NCBI GenBank assembly: GCA_016169945.1
Contig: JADLSH010000106.1
Span: 806,001 to 870,000 of the forward strand
DNA from: Trachythela sp. YZ-2020
Taxonomy: Eukaryota > Cnidaria > Anthozoa > Malacalcyonacea > Clavulariidae
Direction: 5' to 3'
DNA: 64,000 nt
Shown here: piece after piece, positions 31,826 to 49,583 of the stretch
Layout of the letters: each line of letters starts with the position of its first letter
Position numbering within the stretch: the stretch's first letter is position 1
Notes under the pieces: generated by a model
The model's database searches: none
Seen by the model: the letters and a program-made list of their open reading frames with translations, nothing else
What the model was told of the DNA's origin: nothing
Translations under genes and position numbers: made by a program

Positions 31826-33500
31826 TTATCTTCCACGTCTGTGCGTTTCAAAAACGTTATTTAACTTATTGAAATAATGTTTGTATAAACGAGTTTTAAA
31901 AGAACTAAAAGTAGCTGATTTACGAATAACAAGTGGTAAATTGTTCCGTAGTTGCACAACTCGATTGAAGAAGGAGTCTTTAAATAGTGAAGTATGGTAA
32001 CGGTGGACTGTATACTGGTTCAAACTATCGGTAGAGCTCCTGGTTCGACCAGTAAAGATTTTAACATATTCTTCAAGCTATACATTAAATGAACCGTTTA
32101 TATATTTGTACACAAAGCATAGATCATGACACTCCAGCCAGTAAGAAATAGGAAGCAGATTCAGATAAATCAACCGAGATTGTGTAGTTGGGTCGAACGA
32201 TAGGGTCTTTGCTACAATTGAGAATAAGGCCGCGTTTACACTATACCGGATGGCTTTCCGTAGCGGCGCGAAAAAGCACCTATCCGATACGGAATGTACA
32301 ACTTTCAGAGGCTAAGCGAAACAACATCTCTCTGTTGCCATAATTCGCACGTTTCTAAAGAAATTTTTAGGTATAGGCGTTTTCACGTTTTTGCAGAAAG
32401 CGAGCTTATACTCTGAAGTAAACGTAGCCTAAATCTGGTAGCTCGAAGGCTGTACACTCTCCAACAACTTCATGTCAGTTATGCATGACTGAGGAGCCCA
32501 GACTTCACTAGCGTAATTTAGGTGGGAGAGCACCAATGACAAATACAGTAATCTTCTGTGAGCAGGTCCAATGTAGGAACTACCGAAGTGCCGATGCAGA
32601 AAGCCGAGAGTCTTGTTGGCTTTAACAACAACAGAAGAAATATGAAGGTTCAATGTGAGCTTATTTTTAACTAAGATATTTTGATGAGGGAACCAAACCA
32701 AGTGGATGGTCATCAATGGTGTAGGGACTAACGGTGGGGAGTTCCAACTGATTTTGCGTCGTTTTCTAAGAGCAGTACAATCCTCTGGGTTACGAACCAC
32801 TCGGGAACATTTAGCGTCATCAGCAAAAAGAACAATAGCTGTTGTAGCGCTGAGGACGTCAGGCAAGTCGTTGGCATACAAAAGAAAAAGAAAAGGTTCC
32901 AATATGCTGCATGAGGAACACCAGATATTACAGGTACCCACGAGGAGAATGTCCCGTCAATAACAACCCGCTGATATGTTGAATTAAGGTAGTCTGTAAA
33001 CCATGCGTGTAGAGGCACCTGGATATCAAACAGTGATAGTTTATGTAACAATCGTCCATGGGGCACCGAGTCAAAGGCTTTACTGAAATCCAGATGAATG
33101 ACATCTATTTCCTCACCCGCATCTAACGAGGTACCCAGTTCATGAAGAACTGAAAGTAACTGCGTAACACAAGATCTGCCTCGAACAAAGGCATGTTGTA
33201 TGAGTGTTCGTTAAGAGATGGATGAGCTCGGGTATTAACTTCCTAAGGATGCAACGCTCGCACAGTTTGCTGACTATGGATCGAAGGCACATTTGACGAT
33301 AGTTTGGTAGCAATGTTTTACTTCCTTTCTTAAATACTGGTGTTATATTTGCTTGCCTCCAATCGCAAGGAAGCTTACCCAAACGTAACGACTTGTTGAA
33401 AAGTAAGCATAAGGATGCCGCCAGTTCGTTCACACATTTTTAAAGTATTTCGGATGTAGTTCGTCCGGTCCAGGTGTTTTACTGGGATTGAGAGTTTTTT
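31826..33500 (-). pseudogene. Degraded LINE reverse transcriptase
   Basis: Minus-strand pieces in correct order: TPGPDELHPKYF, NKSLRLGKLPCDWRQANITP and VFKKGSK (33500-33140). Next come SVPHGRLLHKLSLFDIQV and a GVP-type block (33066-32728). The active-site-like LFADDAK and RRLLYLSLVLSHLNYASEVW follow (32941-32429), then a C-terminal SFFNRVVQLRNNLP (32023-31826). It is broken by several frameshifts, and a MITE at 32226-32431 separates the last part. A different copy from the LINE at 17079-19187. Confidence 0.8.
32226..32431. mobile_element. Small MITE inside the LINE relic
   Basis: The ends are AAGGCCGCGTTTACACT and, inverted, GAAGTAAACGTAGCCT. It interrupts LINE-homologous sequence and has no ORF. 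The ends resemble the GGCCG-TGTTTACAC class of hAT-type MITEs. Confidence 0.6.
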
Positions 33501-33504
33501 TATA

Positions 33505-33840
33505 TACGTCACACTATAAGATCACTTAGTGTCACGGTGCAAAACTACATACAATGTTTGTATATGCTTGTAAATCCCGCTTGTATAAACTTTACTAAAT
33601 AAGCGCTTGAAATTTTGTCTTAGAAAGCCGTTTGTTTTGCATCAGACAAGACTAGGTTAAGCGTCGCTATATTTGTTGTCTAAGCCGTTTCGTATAAGGT
33701 GACATTAGATACGAGAATATATTCACGGAGTTTATAAATCGAAATGTTTATTACGATAACAAAACCATATTTTTGCACACAAAATATGCTGAACTCAGCA
33801 AATATATTGTTTGTTTGTCCAAACTTGCCTGGTCTTGTGA
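33505..33840. other. No gene recognised
   Basis: No ORF with a domain, no RNA gene and no repeat ends were seen. Confidence 0.4.
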
Positions 33841-33843
33841 CGT

Positions 33844-34065
33844 CATGTTAATGAGGTTTCAAAGGAGTAGGACGCTAATGATGTGCTCAACCTCATCTGC
33901 TAATATTCATGCGCCAGTTCATATCCTAATGATGTGCGCCAACTCATCCCGCCTCATGCCGTCTCATCCCGCCTCATACTGCCTCATGTCATATTAATGA
34001 GGTCTCACAGAGTAGGACCGACGCTAGTGATGTGCTCACCCCATATGCTAATGATCATGCGGCAA
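33844..34065. repeat. Duplicated 140-bp segment with CCCGCCTCAT repeats
   Basis: ATGTTAATGAGGTTTC...GCTAATGATGTGCTCA is repeated as ATATTAATGAGGTCTC...GCTAGTGATGTGCTCA. Short TCCCGCCTCATGCC-type repeats lie between the two. Confidence 0.65.
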
Positions 34066-34138
34066 CAAATCTCGTGGCACCCCTTGCTTGCAAACTAATT
34101 TGGGTGGGATCAAGTTGCATAAGTAATAATTCCACCAT

Positions 34139-34206
34139 CATGCACACCCAACCACACACCACCACCCACCACCACACACCACCACACACCACCACCCACC
34201 ACCAAA
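34139..34206. repeat. (CCACCA)n-type microsatellite
   Basis: CACCACCCACCACCACACAC-type low-complexity tract. Confidence 0.9.
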
Positions 34207-34261
34207 AAAAGAGGATCGAACGGCCTCTATATTACTACTAACAGAATACAGTATATTACTG

Positions 34262-34505
34262 CTAATAATATACATTAAAATATTACTCGCCTGTAATTGG
34301 TTGATTTCAGTGCAGTTAATCCCAAGCAGCAGTGCAGAAATCTGTAACAGCAGTGCAAAATTCTGTAACAACAGTGCAAAAATCTGTAACAACAGTGCAA
34401 AAATCTGTAACAAACTCATCTGATTGGGATTAACTGCACTGAAATTCGACGAAACTTGTAAGTTGAAAGTATAGTTGTCTCGAACATTTTTATGTATATT
34501 ATTAA
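34262..34505. repeat. Inverted-repeat unit with internal 21-bp repeats
   Basis: GATTTCAGTGCAGTTAATCC and its inverted match GGATTAACTGCACTGAAATT flank about five copies of a CAGTGCAAAAATCTGTAACAA unit. A related, diverged copy is at 46085-46260 with the same TTTTTATGTATATTATTAA end. Confidence 0.75.
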
Positions 34506-34508
34506 TAA

Positions 34509-34670
34509 GTAATAGTATGGTTTCTCGTGAAATTTGGATATAACATGCACGAGTGAGTTTTTCAAAGACCTCAAATAGCACTCGTCCTTCGGACTCGTGC
34601 TATTTTGAGGTTTTTGAAAAACTCACTCGTGCATGTTATATCCAAATTGCACTGGAAACCATACTATTAC
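34509..34670. mobile_element. Foldback MITE, copy A
   Basis: A near-perfect palindrome with ends GTAATAGTATGGTTTC, arms about 75 bp, and central TAGCACTCGTCCTTCGGACT. A copy of the same family lies at 43451-43612. Confidence 0.9.
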
Positions 34671-34774
34671 CTATACTAACAGAATACAGTATATTACATA
34701 ATACAGTATATATAACAAGATAGAAGAGAATATATAGGAAAATAGAAACTTTAATTTGCTTCCCAAAATACGAA

Positions 34775-35120
34775 TGGCCGAGGTTATGCACGAGGTTATG
34801 CACGAGGTTATGCATGAGGTTATGCACGAAATTATGCACGAGGTTATGCACGAGTTTATGCACGAAGTTATGCACGAGGTTACACACGAGGTTATGCACG
34901 ATGTAATGTACGAAGTAATGCATGGCACGAGGTTATGGACGAGGTAGTGCATGGCACGAGGTTATGCACGAGGTTATGCACGAGGTAATGTACGAAGTGA
35001 TGCATATCACGAGGTTATGTACGAAGTAGTGCATGGCACGAGGTTATGCACGAGGTAATGCACGAAGTTATGCACGAAGTAATTGTGCATGGGACGAGGT
35101 TATGCACGAGGTTATGTACA
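34775..35120. repeat. 12-bp minisatellite GAGGTTATGCAC, copy 1
   Basis: Many copies of CACGAGGTTATG with variants (GAGGTAATGCAC, GAAGTAATGCAT, GGCACGAGG). It lies downstream of the first secreted-protein gene. The same minisatellite lies in the same relative place beside the second gene at 55738-55900. Confidence 0.95.
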
Positions 35121-35879
35121 TTGGAGACACATGTACAAACTATAGAAATAATATTTTAAATATTCACCGATATGGAAAAGAGTGTTCATCCTATACTAGT
35201 ACACTCATAAAGTAAGGAATAAGCTTCATTAATTTTCACAATGTTAAGAAATTTCTCACTAAAAAATTCATAAATCATGCCACCGGTTATGGGAATAGTT
35301 AATCTTACGTCAAATGCTGGCAATAAGATGAGAGATATGTCTACTTGTTCATTAAGAAACAAGTAGAAATTTTGTCCTTATCGAATCCATCGTGTCCTAA
35401 AGTCGCTCGGAACGTTAACATATTTTCTGTGTATGGCCACCTAGAAGGTCTGCGAAAATGGATATTTCATATTCTTACCTTCAACGTAATATGTAAAATG
35501 TGTCCTCAGATTTCCCAAGTAAATTGTTGAGTTATCTATTTGTTACTGGGTCTGGAAAGTCATATAATTAAATATCTTTGAACTTAATGCATGATTAATA
35601 CCGTCTTATAATTTTCAGTGTATAACGTAAGGAAACAACGCTTATATTTAATTATCTATAAACCGTATATGGCAATTGTCGATCAGCAAAGCACGATAGC
35701 GATACCAAACCCCAGGCCCATGCGTTTCCTTGCTACCCAAAATTTTTTGCTCACATTTCCGGAATACATCTATAGGTACTGACATAAAAACCAGTTTATT
35801 TTTGTTTCAATTTTAATAGAAGAAAGAATCGTCATGATTAGTAAATAAAATGGAATGAATAAGATAAGAAATGAAATGT

Positions 35880-42759
<6,880 letters not shown>

Positions 42760-42779
42760 TATAATGAACTAAACGTGTA

Positions 42780-43255
42780 ACATAAAATACACATCTATTA
42801 TCTGCATATAGTGGACTTTAATTAGTACAGTACACTACAGTACCTCACAACACAACGCAACGCAGTAGGCTGGCTATATAGACTTGGCTTGTGTACCATT
42901 AAAATAAAACATTAAAAGATATCATATTAGCCTAATGCAAATTATCTCTTAATATAACTACACACGGTCGAATCGCATAAGTCATGTGAACAGCAAACAG
43001 AAAACGCTAAAAAACTAAACAGGGAATGACAACAGCGTTAATCCAAGAACAAGTTTTTTTTTATGGCAGCATAAGCACACAACTTTTATGCTAAGCTTCA
43101 AATGAATTTTTGCGTTAAGACAAACATATTGCATGCATCGTGAATGCTACGAGGCACAGAATTAAAAGCGTGAGGTTTAAGTGAAATATACATACGCAAC
43201 AGCTCGGAAATAGATCGGTTATACAATATGTATTATATACAATGTTATCGACTCT
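42780..43255. other. Upstream region of secreted-protein gene 1
   Basis: AT-rich; no TATA box was assigned with confidence and no ORF of note was seen. Confidence 0.4.
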
Positions 43256-43261
43256 ATTTAG

Positions 43262-43360
43262 AATAGAGTGATAGAAATTTGGTAAAACGGGAATGTTCTA
43301 CCATTTAAAAGGAATTATTGGTAAAACGAGAATGTTTTACCACTTAAAAGGAATTATTAA
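43262..43360. repeat. 45-bp tandem duplication
   Basis: TTGGTAAAACGGGAATGTTC...AAAAGGAATTA is repeated twice with a few changes. Confidence 0.75.
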
Positions 43361-43450
43361 GATGACTATATATAATATTGATTCTTGATAGCATTATAGT
43401 GAAACCTGAAATACTTCAATTGGTCAATTAAAACAATGTAATTAGTATAG

Positions 43451-43612
43451 GTAATAGTATGGTTTCGAGTGCAATTTGGATAAAACATGCATGAGTGAGT
43501 TTTTCAAATACCTCAAAATAGCACGAGTCCGAAGGATGAGTGCTATTTGAGGTCTTTGAAAAACTCATGAGTGCATGTTATATCCAAATTTCACGAGAAA
43601 CCATACTATTAC
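43451..43612. mobile_element. Foldback MITE, copy B
   Basis: Same family and length as 34509-34670, with GTAATAGTATGGTTTC ends and central ATAGCACGAGTCCGAAGGAT. Confidence 0.9.
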
Positions 43613-43869
43613 TTATTAGTATAAACTTAGTAATAGACTATCACTTTTCCTGCGTTCTGATTATTACGCTACTGTTATAAATGAGCTATTAGTGATGAAT
43701 CTCTACTAATTGTAAAATTGCTACTCGTAGACTATTAGTGATAGTCTACTATAAATTCAAAACAAAACAATGCGTGAAAATTCACGTTTAAAATTAATAT
43801 TAATACTTTTGTTTACTTTTGTATTGTGTTCCCTAGTTCTCAATAAATGCTATAGTTTATACTAAAACA

Positions 43870-43972
43870 ATTAGACAACTCGGCCTCGTTGGCTATGAGC
43901 GAATAGTCAACTCGGCTTCGCCTCGTTGACTATTCGCTCATAGCCAACTCGGCCTCGTTGTCTAATTGTTAA
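43870..43972. mobile_element. Short foldback hairpin
   Basis: Arms of about 45 bp (AGACAACTCGGCCTCGTTGG and GCTATGAGCGAATAGTCAAC) meet at CTTCG. A perfect or near-perfect palindrome with no ORF. Confidence 0.85.
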
Positions 43973-44231
43973 TTAATAACATACATAAAAATGTTCGAGA
44001 CAATGAAATTTAAACTTAGGTCAATGAAATTTAAACTTATTACAAAGTACAAATAATTATGCGTCAAAATACATAAATTACACAACGGAACTGTCAAAGT
44101 AGTTAAACAAAGCACATGCTCGTTCGTGTCCGTGTAAATTAAAAGCTCAAGAAAGCAAACAAACGTTAAAGTGTGAAATATTTTCAAGAGTTGAAAACAA
44201 AACAGTCAATCAGAGTCACTTTCAATCATGT

Positions 44232-46033
44232 AAGCCCGACGTCGCTTTGGTTTTGAAGCATGCTGAGACAGAATTGGCGAAGTCATCGTTTAACCAACTG
44301 AGAACGTTACTTGACAGTTATGGCATTTGATGTTGACTTTCTTGTCTCACCGTTGCTTGAATCAGTTGGTTAAGGCAGGTGCTGGGAAAGGAATTGCCAC
44401 TGCTCACGTTTTGCTGACCTTGCCGTTGAAAATCTGCAAGAAAGGCTTGCCGTTGTTGCATTTCCATGGTTGTCGAAGTTGCATACTGGCCTCTGATTGA
44501 ACTCGAAGTGGATGCCCCATCGCGGCGTTGTAGAAGTTTTTTCTCCAGGACATGTTGGAAGATATTCGCTGCTGCTCTTCTTCGTCGCCTTCATTATAAT
44601 CATCGAGCGACTGCAAGTTGCGGTGACCAGTGACTTTCACAATCGAGGAACGCTCGACGTTGTTTTTCTTTAGTAGAGACCTTAAGATTGACGTATTTTT
44701 ACGAATACCTCAAACCGCAAACCGCTAGCGATCACGTGACTAGACTCCCGCGGTCGAATTTGCGGTAAATTTTCAGGTTTTCAACGTGTAGAAATTGTTT
44801 TCGCGTATGAATAATCCCTCAGGATATTTTTCGAAAATATCAACCTATATTTTAGTTTTACTAGAATAAATGTTTAAAACATCATCTTAGCTTCATATTG
44901 CACTTATTTTGAAACAAATAACAATAAACTAAGCTTGGAAAAAACTATAAAGCACAGCTTTCAAGACAAGATGGCAGAATTATACTCAAAGACATCTCAG
45001 AGTTTGTACTTCAATCTTAATCTCCTCAAAATTTATTACCTCTGACGTCTAACCTCAAACTGCAGTTTGAGGTTTGAAGTAAAAATTTTAAACCTCAATC
45101 TTAAGGTCTCTATTCAGTCTTACGCGCGCTGGGGTTCGTCAATTTCTTTTGTTAATGCTCAAGTTGTGTACCGTGGACAATTCGTTTCATCATTTCGTTG
45201 ATGCGATTGGTTCCCATCGGTTGAGCCTTGTACCAAGTGTTGTTGTCGGACTTGTAATTTATCGAAAGGTAAAATGGACCCGACATTTGCAGTGCAGCCG
45301 GTCGACGTGATATAAGTACTCCTTGAACAGAGCAACTGGACATCTTTCACCGCCTGTAGCGTACATCTTAGGTAGGAAATCTCTTGACTGTTTCGACAAG
45401 CCTCCGTGTCTTGTTTTGGTGGGACCTGCTATATATTCAACGTACTGGAGTCCGTCGATGTCTTTGGCAGCTGCGAAGTCTTCAACTTTCATGTCGTCCA
45501 CGAAGACCAATATATTGAGTAAGCAACCACCACAAAGTATTTATTAAAGTCTCTGCTGTGTTATTGTCCAGTTTGTTGTTGCCTCAGAGGAGTTCTTCCT
45601 CTTCTTGGGTTAAACTTCGAGCTTTGTTTGGTCTCTTCCCTTTCCCTTCTTGGCGCAGACGTTTTGCTTTTCCCTCGATAATTTATTTCGATTTGCTGAA
45701 TTCCCTGTCTCGTATTATGGACTTCTGATAGCCACAATCTTTTAACTAGCGGTCCAAGGCTGCTAACATAACACGGAGACTGTCCGGTTCGTATTCGTTG
45801 CCATTCTTGTTTCTGACTTCCGCGTAAAATTTCTGCAATATTTTGTCTAAGTTGTCCGCAACGTACATTTCAATGGCCTCAGGAAAACCTTGCTCCTTTG
45901 CCCAGGATTTAAAACCGCCAAGCCAAAACGTTTTGCTTTTCTTGGTATTTGTATTTTTTGCATTATTTCTCAATTCTTCAATTGACCACACTTCTAAATG
46001 TGGAAATCTTTCCTCACCGCTAAAACCGGCCAT
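44232..46033 (-). pseudogene. Crypton-derived tyrosine recombinase (KIAA1958/DUF3504 type), dead
   Basis: From the ATG at 46033: FPHLEVWSIEELRNNAKNTN and FYAEVRNKNGNEYEPDSLRV, with a TAG soon after AALDR. Then come SIIRDREF and EGKAKRLRQEGKGKRPNKA. The IGLRGRHES block carries the first catalytic Arg, followed by YVEYIAGPTKTRHGGL, MYATGGERCPVALFKEYL and GPFYLSINYKSDNNTWYK. LTNPSARKTE precedes an inserted MITE (44676-45110). After it come SSIVKVTGHRNLQSLDDYNE (H-x-x-R-type box and the candidate nucleophile Tyr in DDY) and EEEQQRISS. Stops and frameshifts separate the blocks. Cryptons move as DNA through a Tyr recombinase; their domains have been domesticated in animal genes such as KIAA1958, but this copy is broken. 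Confidence 0.8.
44676..45110. mobile_element. MITE inserted in the Crypton-like gene
   Basis: The ends are GAGACCTTAAGATTGA and, inverted, TCAATCTTAAGGTCTC, with further inverted similarity to CAAACCGCAAACCGC/GCAGTTTGAGGTTTG. Flanking TA on both sides suggests Tc1/mariner-type insertion. 435 bp, no ORF. Confidence 0.85.
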
Positions 46034-46084
46034 GTTTTTATTTTTATTTTGCAAAAAGTTTATTTTTCCTGCCAAAACTAGCTC

Positions 46085-46260
46085 AAATTTTTTATTGGTT
46101 CTTAGTGATTACAGATGTTTGCACTGTGTTACAGAAAATTGCACCGTGATTACAAAAAATTGCACTGTGTTACAGATTGAACTGCTGTTTGGGATTAATT
46201 TCACAGAAATCAACCAATCACAGTCGAGTAATATTTTTATGTATATTATTAACATTTAAA
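46085..46260. repeat. Diverged copy of the repeat at 34262-34505
   Basis: Three TTGCACTGTGTTACAGA-like units, then GGGATTAATTTCACAGAAAT and CAACCAATCACAGTCGAGTA, ending TTTTTATGTATATTATTAAC. Confidence 0.7.
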
Positions 46261-46264
46261 ACGA

Positions 46265-46814
46265 AATGACAATAACATAAAAAACATATATATAAACAAA
46301 GCACTATATTTTAATTATTCCATACGAGCAATACAACACTATAAATGAAACAAGTAGGGCATTATAGGATTTTAAAAATTATTTATCATTATAAATGAAA
46401 AACATTAATATAATTATAGAAATAACAATATAACTTTATAAATTATCACTATAGATGAACAGAAATAAATACATAATTATTCATCAGAAAATTATATAAT
46501 ATATATAAATATGAAACTGTACCGTTTATCAGATAATAGTTTGACTCTAGTAATCCAGTTCTTATCGACAGTGTCAGGACACCAAAAATAGCATTTGAAT
46601 TCAAGAATGAGTTTATTTATTACGTTACTTCAGACTCACGCCGTGTTGAAGATATTATAAAGCAGGTTGTCTCACTCGTGCATGAAACATAATCATTGCA
46701 GGGACTTTCTATAATGTCTTACTTGATATTTAAAAGTTATTTTTCATGCCGTCTAGTCAGATAAGACGAACACATCTGATGATTTAACATTACAATGTTC
46801 ATTTCGTTTTTTAG
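46265..46814. other. No gene recognised
   Basis: AT-rich sequence without a supported ORF or repeat end. Confidence 0.4.
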
Positions 46815-47760
46815 ATCTAAACAGTCCTAATAAAGTTCGATATTTCGCTATTAGTTTTTCCAGAGTCCCTGTTGAACTCACAACGTGACATGCATTATTT
46901 ACACAACCATTTTGATCTCTTAAATGACCGGTGGCTGCTTGTCTATATAGTAAGTTAAAATAGCATTCAAGAAAGCTCAATTTAAGAAAAGTTCCTTTAA
47001 TTTCCTTTCCTTTCCAACATGTTTATAATTGATCTGTAAGCTCCAAAGCATTAAAGAGATAACGCTCATTAGGCTCATAAATATTTTGCTCCATAGCATG
47101 TTGGATACTACTCAATACCATGAAGATAGTCGAGCAAATATCACATTACATATACCTGTAATGTTCAGACCATGAAATAAATTTCCCAAAGACAAAGTGC
47201 TTACACGAGACAGACAAAACACGATACAATTAAGATATATTGCTTTGAGCTATAGTATATATATAATATATATGCATCACATACAGCTATATTATATATT
47301 ATCTAAATAGCCCCAATAAAGTTCGATATTTCGCTATTATTTTTTCCAGAGTTCCTGCTAAACTCACAACGTGACATTATTTACACAACCGTTTTTGATC
47401 TCTTAAATGACGGGTGGCTGCTGCTTGTCTCTATAGTAAGTCAAAAATAACATCCAGGACAGCTCAATTTAAGAAAGGTTCCGTTTCCTTTCCTTTCCAA
47501 CATCTTTATAATTGATCTGTAAGCTCCAAAGCATTAAAGAGACAACGCTCATTAGGCTCATATATATTTTGCTCCATAGCATATTGGAGACTACTCAATA
47601 CCATGAAGATAGTCGAGCAAATATCATATTACATATACCTGTAATGCTCAGAAAATGAAATAAATTTCCCAAAGACAAAGTGCTTACACCAGACAGACAA
47701 AACACGATACAATGGGATGTATTGCTTTCAGCTATAGTATATATATATATATATATATAT
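46815..47760. repeat. Tandem duplication, unit about 486 bp
   Basis: Unit 1 is about 46815-47300, unit 2 about 47301-47760. Both share AATAAAGTTCGATATTTCGC, CTCACAACGTGACAT, CTTTCCTTTCCAACAT and CATGAAGATAGTCGAGCAAA. The second ends in a (TA)n run near 47738. Confidence 0.85.
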
Positions 47761-47764
47761 ATTC

Positions 47765-48460
47765 CGCTCTGCTTCGGTATCGAGCACTCTACGCATATGA
47801 TTTTAAACCCAATACTCGTCTATATATATATATATATATTTTCGCTTACCTCAAAACTTGTAAGGTAAGCGAAAATCTATAATTTGCTATAACTATATGT
47901 TGTCGAGCACTCTTTGCGTTTCGTAGACCTAAACCTACACGTATATATATATATTTATTATACATGCATCACATTCAGCTATATTATATGTTGAAAATGT
48001 ATGTAACATGTTTAAAAAGAATAGATCTGAATGTACCTAAAATGATATATGCATGCACATTGACATAGAAAATATATTTCAGGTTGTAAAACTGTGCGAT
48101 TAGCGGTTAAGATGATTCAAATTTGCATTTCGATTTGATGGTAATTTTTCATATATACCTTATTTGAAGAGGGCATGCAAGATGCACATGTACAGCTTAA
48201 ATGAAAATATTTATAAAAAGATTAGCTACTATGTACATTACAATGTAAATAAATTTCGCGATCTTCTTTCTCAAGTTGATTGGACTAATATATTCAATCC
48301 ATCAGACGCAAATGAATCTTATAATCCTTTATAAGTGAATATACTAAATTATTTGAAATTTGTTTTCCTTTAAAAAGACATCCCGTAAACAGCTTGACAG
48401 ACAAAAACTCCCTGGTTAACAAAAGGATTAAGGAAGTCTACAAGCATAAAAACAGACTCT
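47765..48460. other. No gene recognised; several (TA)n tracts
   Basis: (TA)n at about 47818-47839 and 47941-47953. A short inverted pair TCGCTTACC...GGTAAGCGA lies near 47841-47873. Otherwise unremarkable. Confidence 0.45.
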
Positions 48461-48461
48461 A

Positions 48462-49085
48462 CAGGGTGTATCAAAAAACTGCAAATACCATAATTTGTAT
48501 GCACGAGATCATACATTAGAATTTCAATGGCTGTGCAAATAATTACGCTTCTGGGATTTGAAAATACGTTTCCCAGGGGTATCAAAACAAGCACACAAAG
48601 TGATAGTACTGCACGTGGAAACGTATTTTCAAATCCCAGAAGCTTATTTGCACAGCCATAAATTCTAATGTATGATCTCGTGCATACCTAAATTATTATT
48701 TGAGTTAATATTCTAAGATATTCACTTTGTTTTCAAGCACAATAGATTTTAGGCCCCTGGGAATTTAAAATGGCTTCTAATCGCACAAATCAGCTAAACT
48801 AATAATGGTGCAGCTCACAACCGAACAACGAATTTTCATAGTTTTACAGTACAACCGAAATCAAAACACAACTGAAGTGCAAAACCTTTTTCGAGCAAGA
48901 TTTCCTGATCGGACCCTCCTCACAAAGCGACAATCTTGAGGAACGTCAGGAAATATTCGAGTGAAGGAACGAGCCTTAATCTCAACATTGCCGCTGAATT
49001 CCCAGGGGCCTAAAATCTATTGTGCTTGAAAACAAAGTGAATATCTTAGAATATTAAGTGGTTGCGTTTTTTTTGATACACCCTG
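48462..49085 (+). mobile_element. Mariner-like relic with terminal inverted repeats
   Basis: The ends CAGGGTGTATCAAAAAA and TTTTTTTTGATACACCCTG are flanked by TA on both sides (48460-48461, 49086-49087). Inner inverted repeats cover ATATTCTAAGATATTCACTT...GATTTTAGGCCCCTGGGAAT and its match near 48995-49060. The centre encodes the N-terminal HTH of a mariner-type transposase (LTTEQRIFIVLQYNRNQNTT; EVQNLFRARFPDR), then stops; the catalytic domain is deleted. Confidence 0.85.
48492..48693. mobile_element. Palindromic element nested in the mariner relic
   Basis: Arms of about 82 bp (TATGCACGAGATCATACATT...GGGATTTGAAAATACG) with a loop of about 35 bp around 48590. It lies between the mariner outer end and its inner inverted repeat, so it is a later insertion. 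Confidence 0.75.
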
Positions 49086-49089
49086 TACA

Positions 49090-49580
49090 GGATGTACAAA
49101 AAAAGTAGACTTTAGAAATCGGTCCTATTGTTATAATTTGTATGCCTAAGTATGATGTTAAACCCATGGGTGCGTAAACACAATAAAGGCATATTTTAAG
49201 CATGCATGGATAAGTTATTGGTTTCGTTTAAAACATTATGCTGATTGCGTTTAAGGCCAAGCTGTGAGCCATTAAGAAGTTGACATACGTGACACAAAAC
49301 GGTTTTATTTATTTATTTTACATTTATTATGTACAAATCAATCGTCGTGGCCTTCGGCATGGCGCCCATTTCACTGAACATGCACAAAGCAATGTTCGCC
49401 TGTACATAACGCGTACTGCCCGGCTAATGTGGCAGGCTGTATGCGCATATTATGATATGAAATACTAAAAGTCTGCTTTTAATATACGCAATATTTTAAT
49501 TTAAAATTGCAATTTGCGCCTGCAATATTCAAGTCAAAGCTCAGTAGCGCTCACAGCAGCATTAATACAATGTCCTCCTC
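49090..49580. other. No gene recognised
   Basis: Short ORFs only, without domains. The 3' UTR of the SAM-domain gene may occupy its right end. Confidence 0.4.
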
Positions 49581-49583
49581 ATT

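Noticed and set aside
34756..34947. Repeat ORF with HEVMHEVM
   Set aside because: Translation of the 12-bp minisatellite.
45323..46259. Plus-strand ORFs over the Crypton-like gene
   Set aside because: Antisense to the recombinase blocks.
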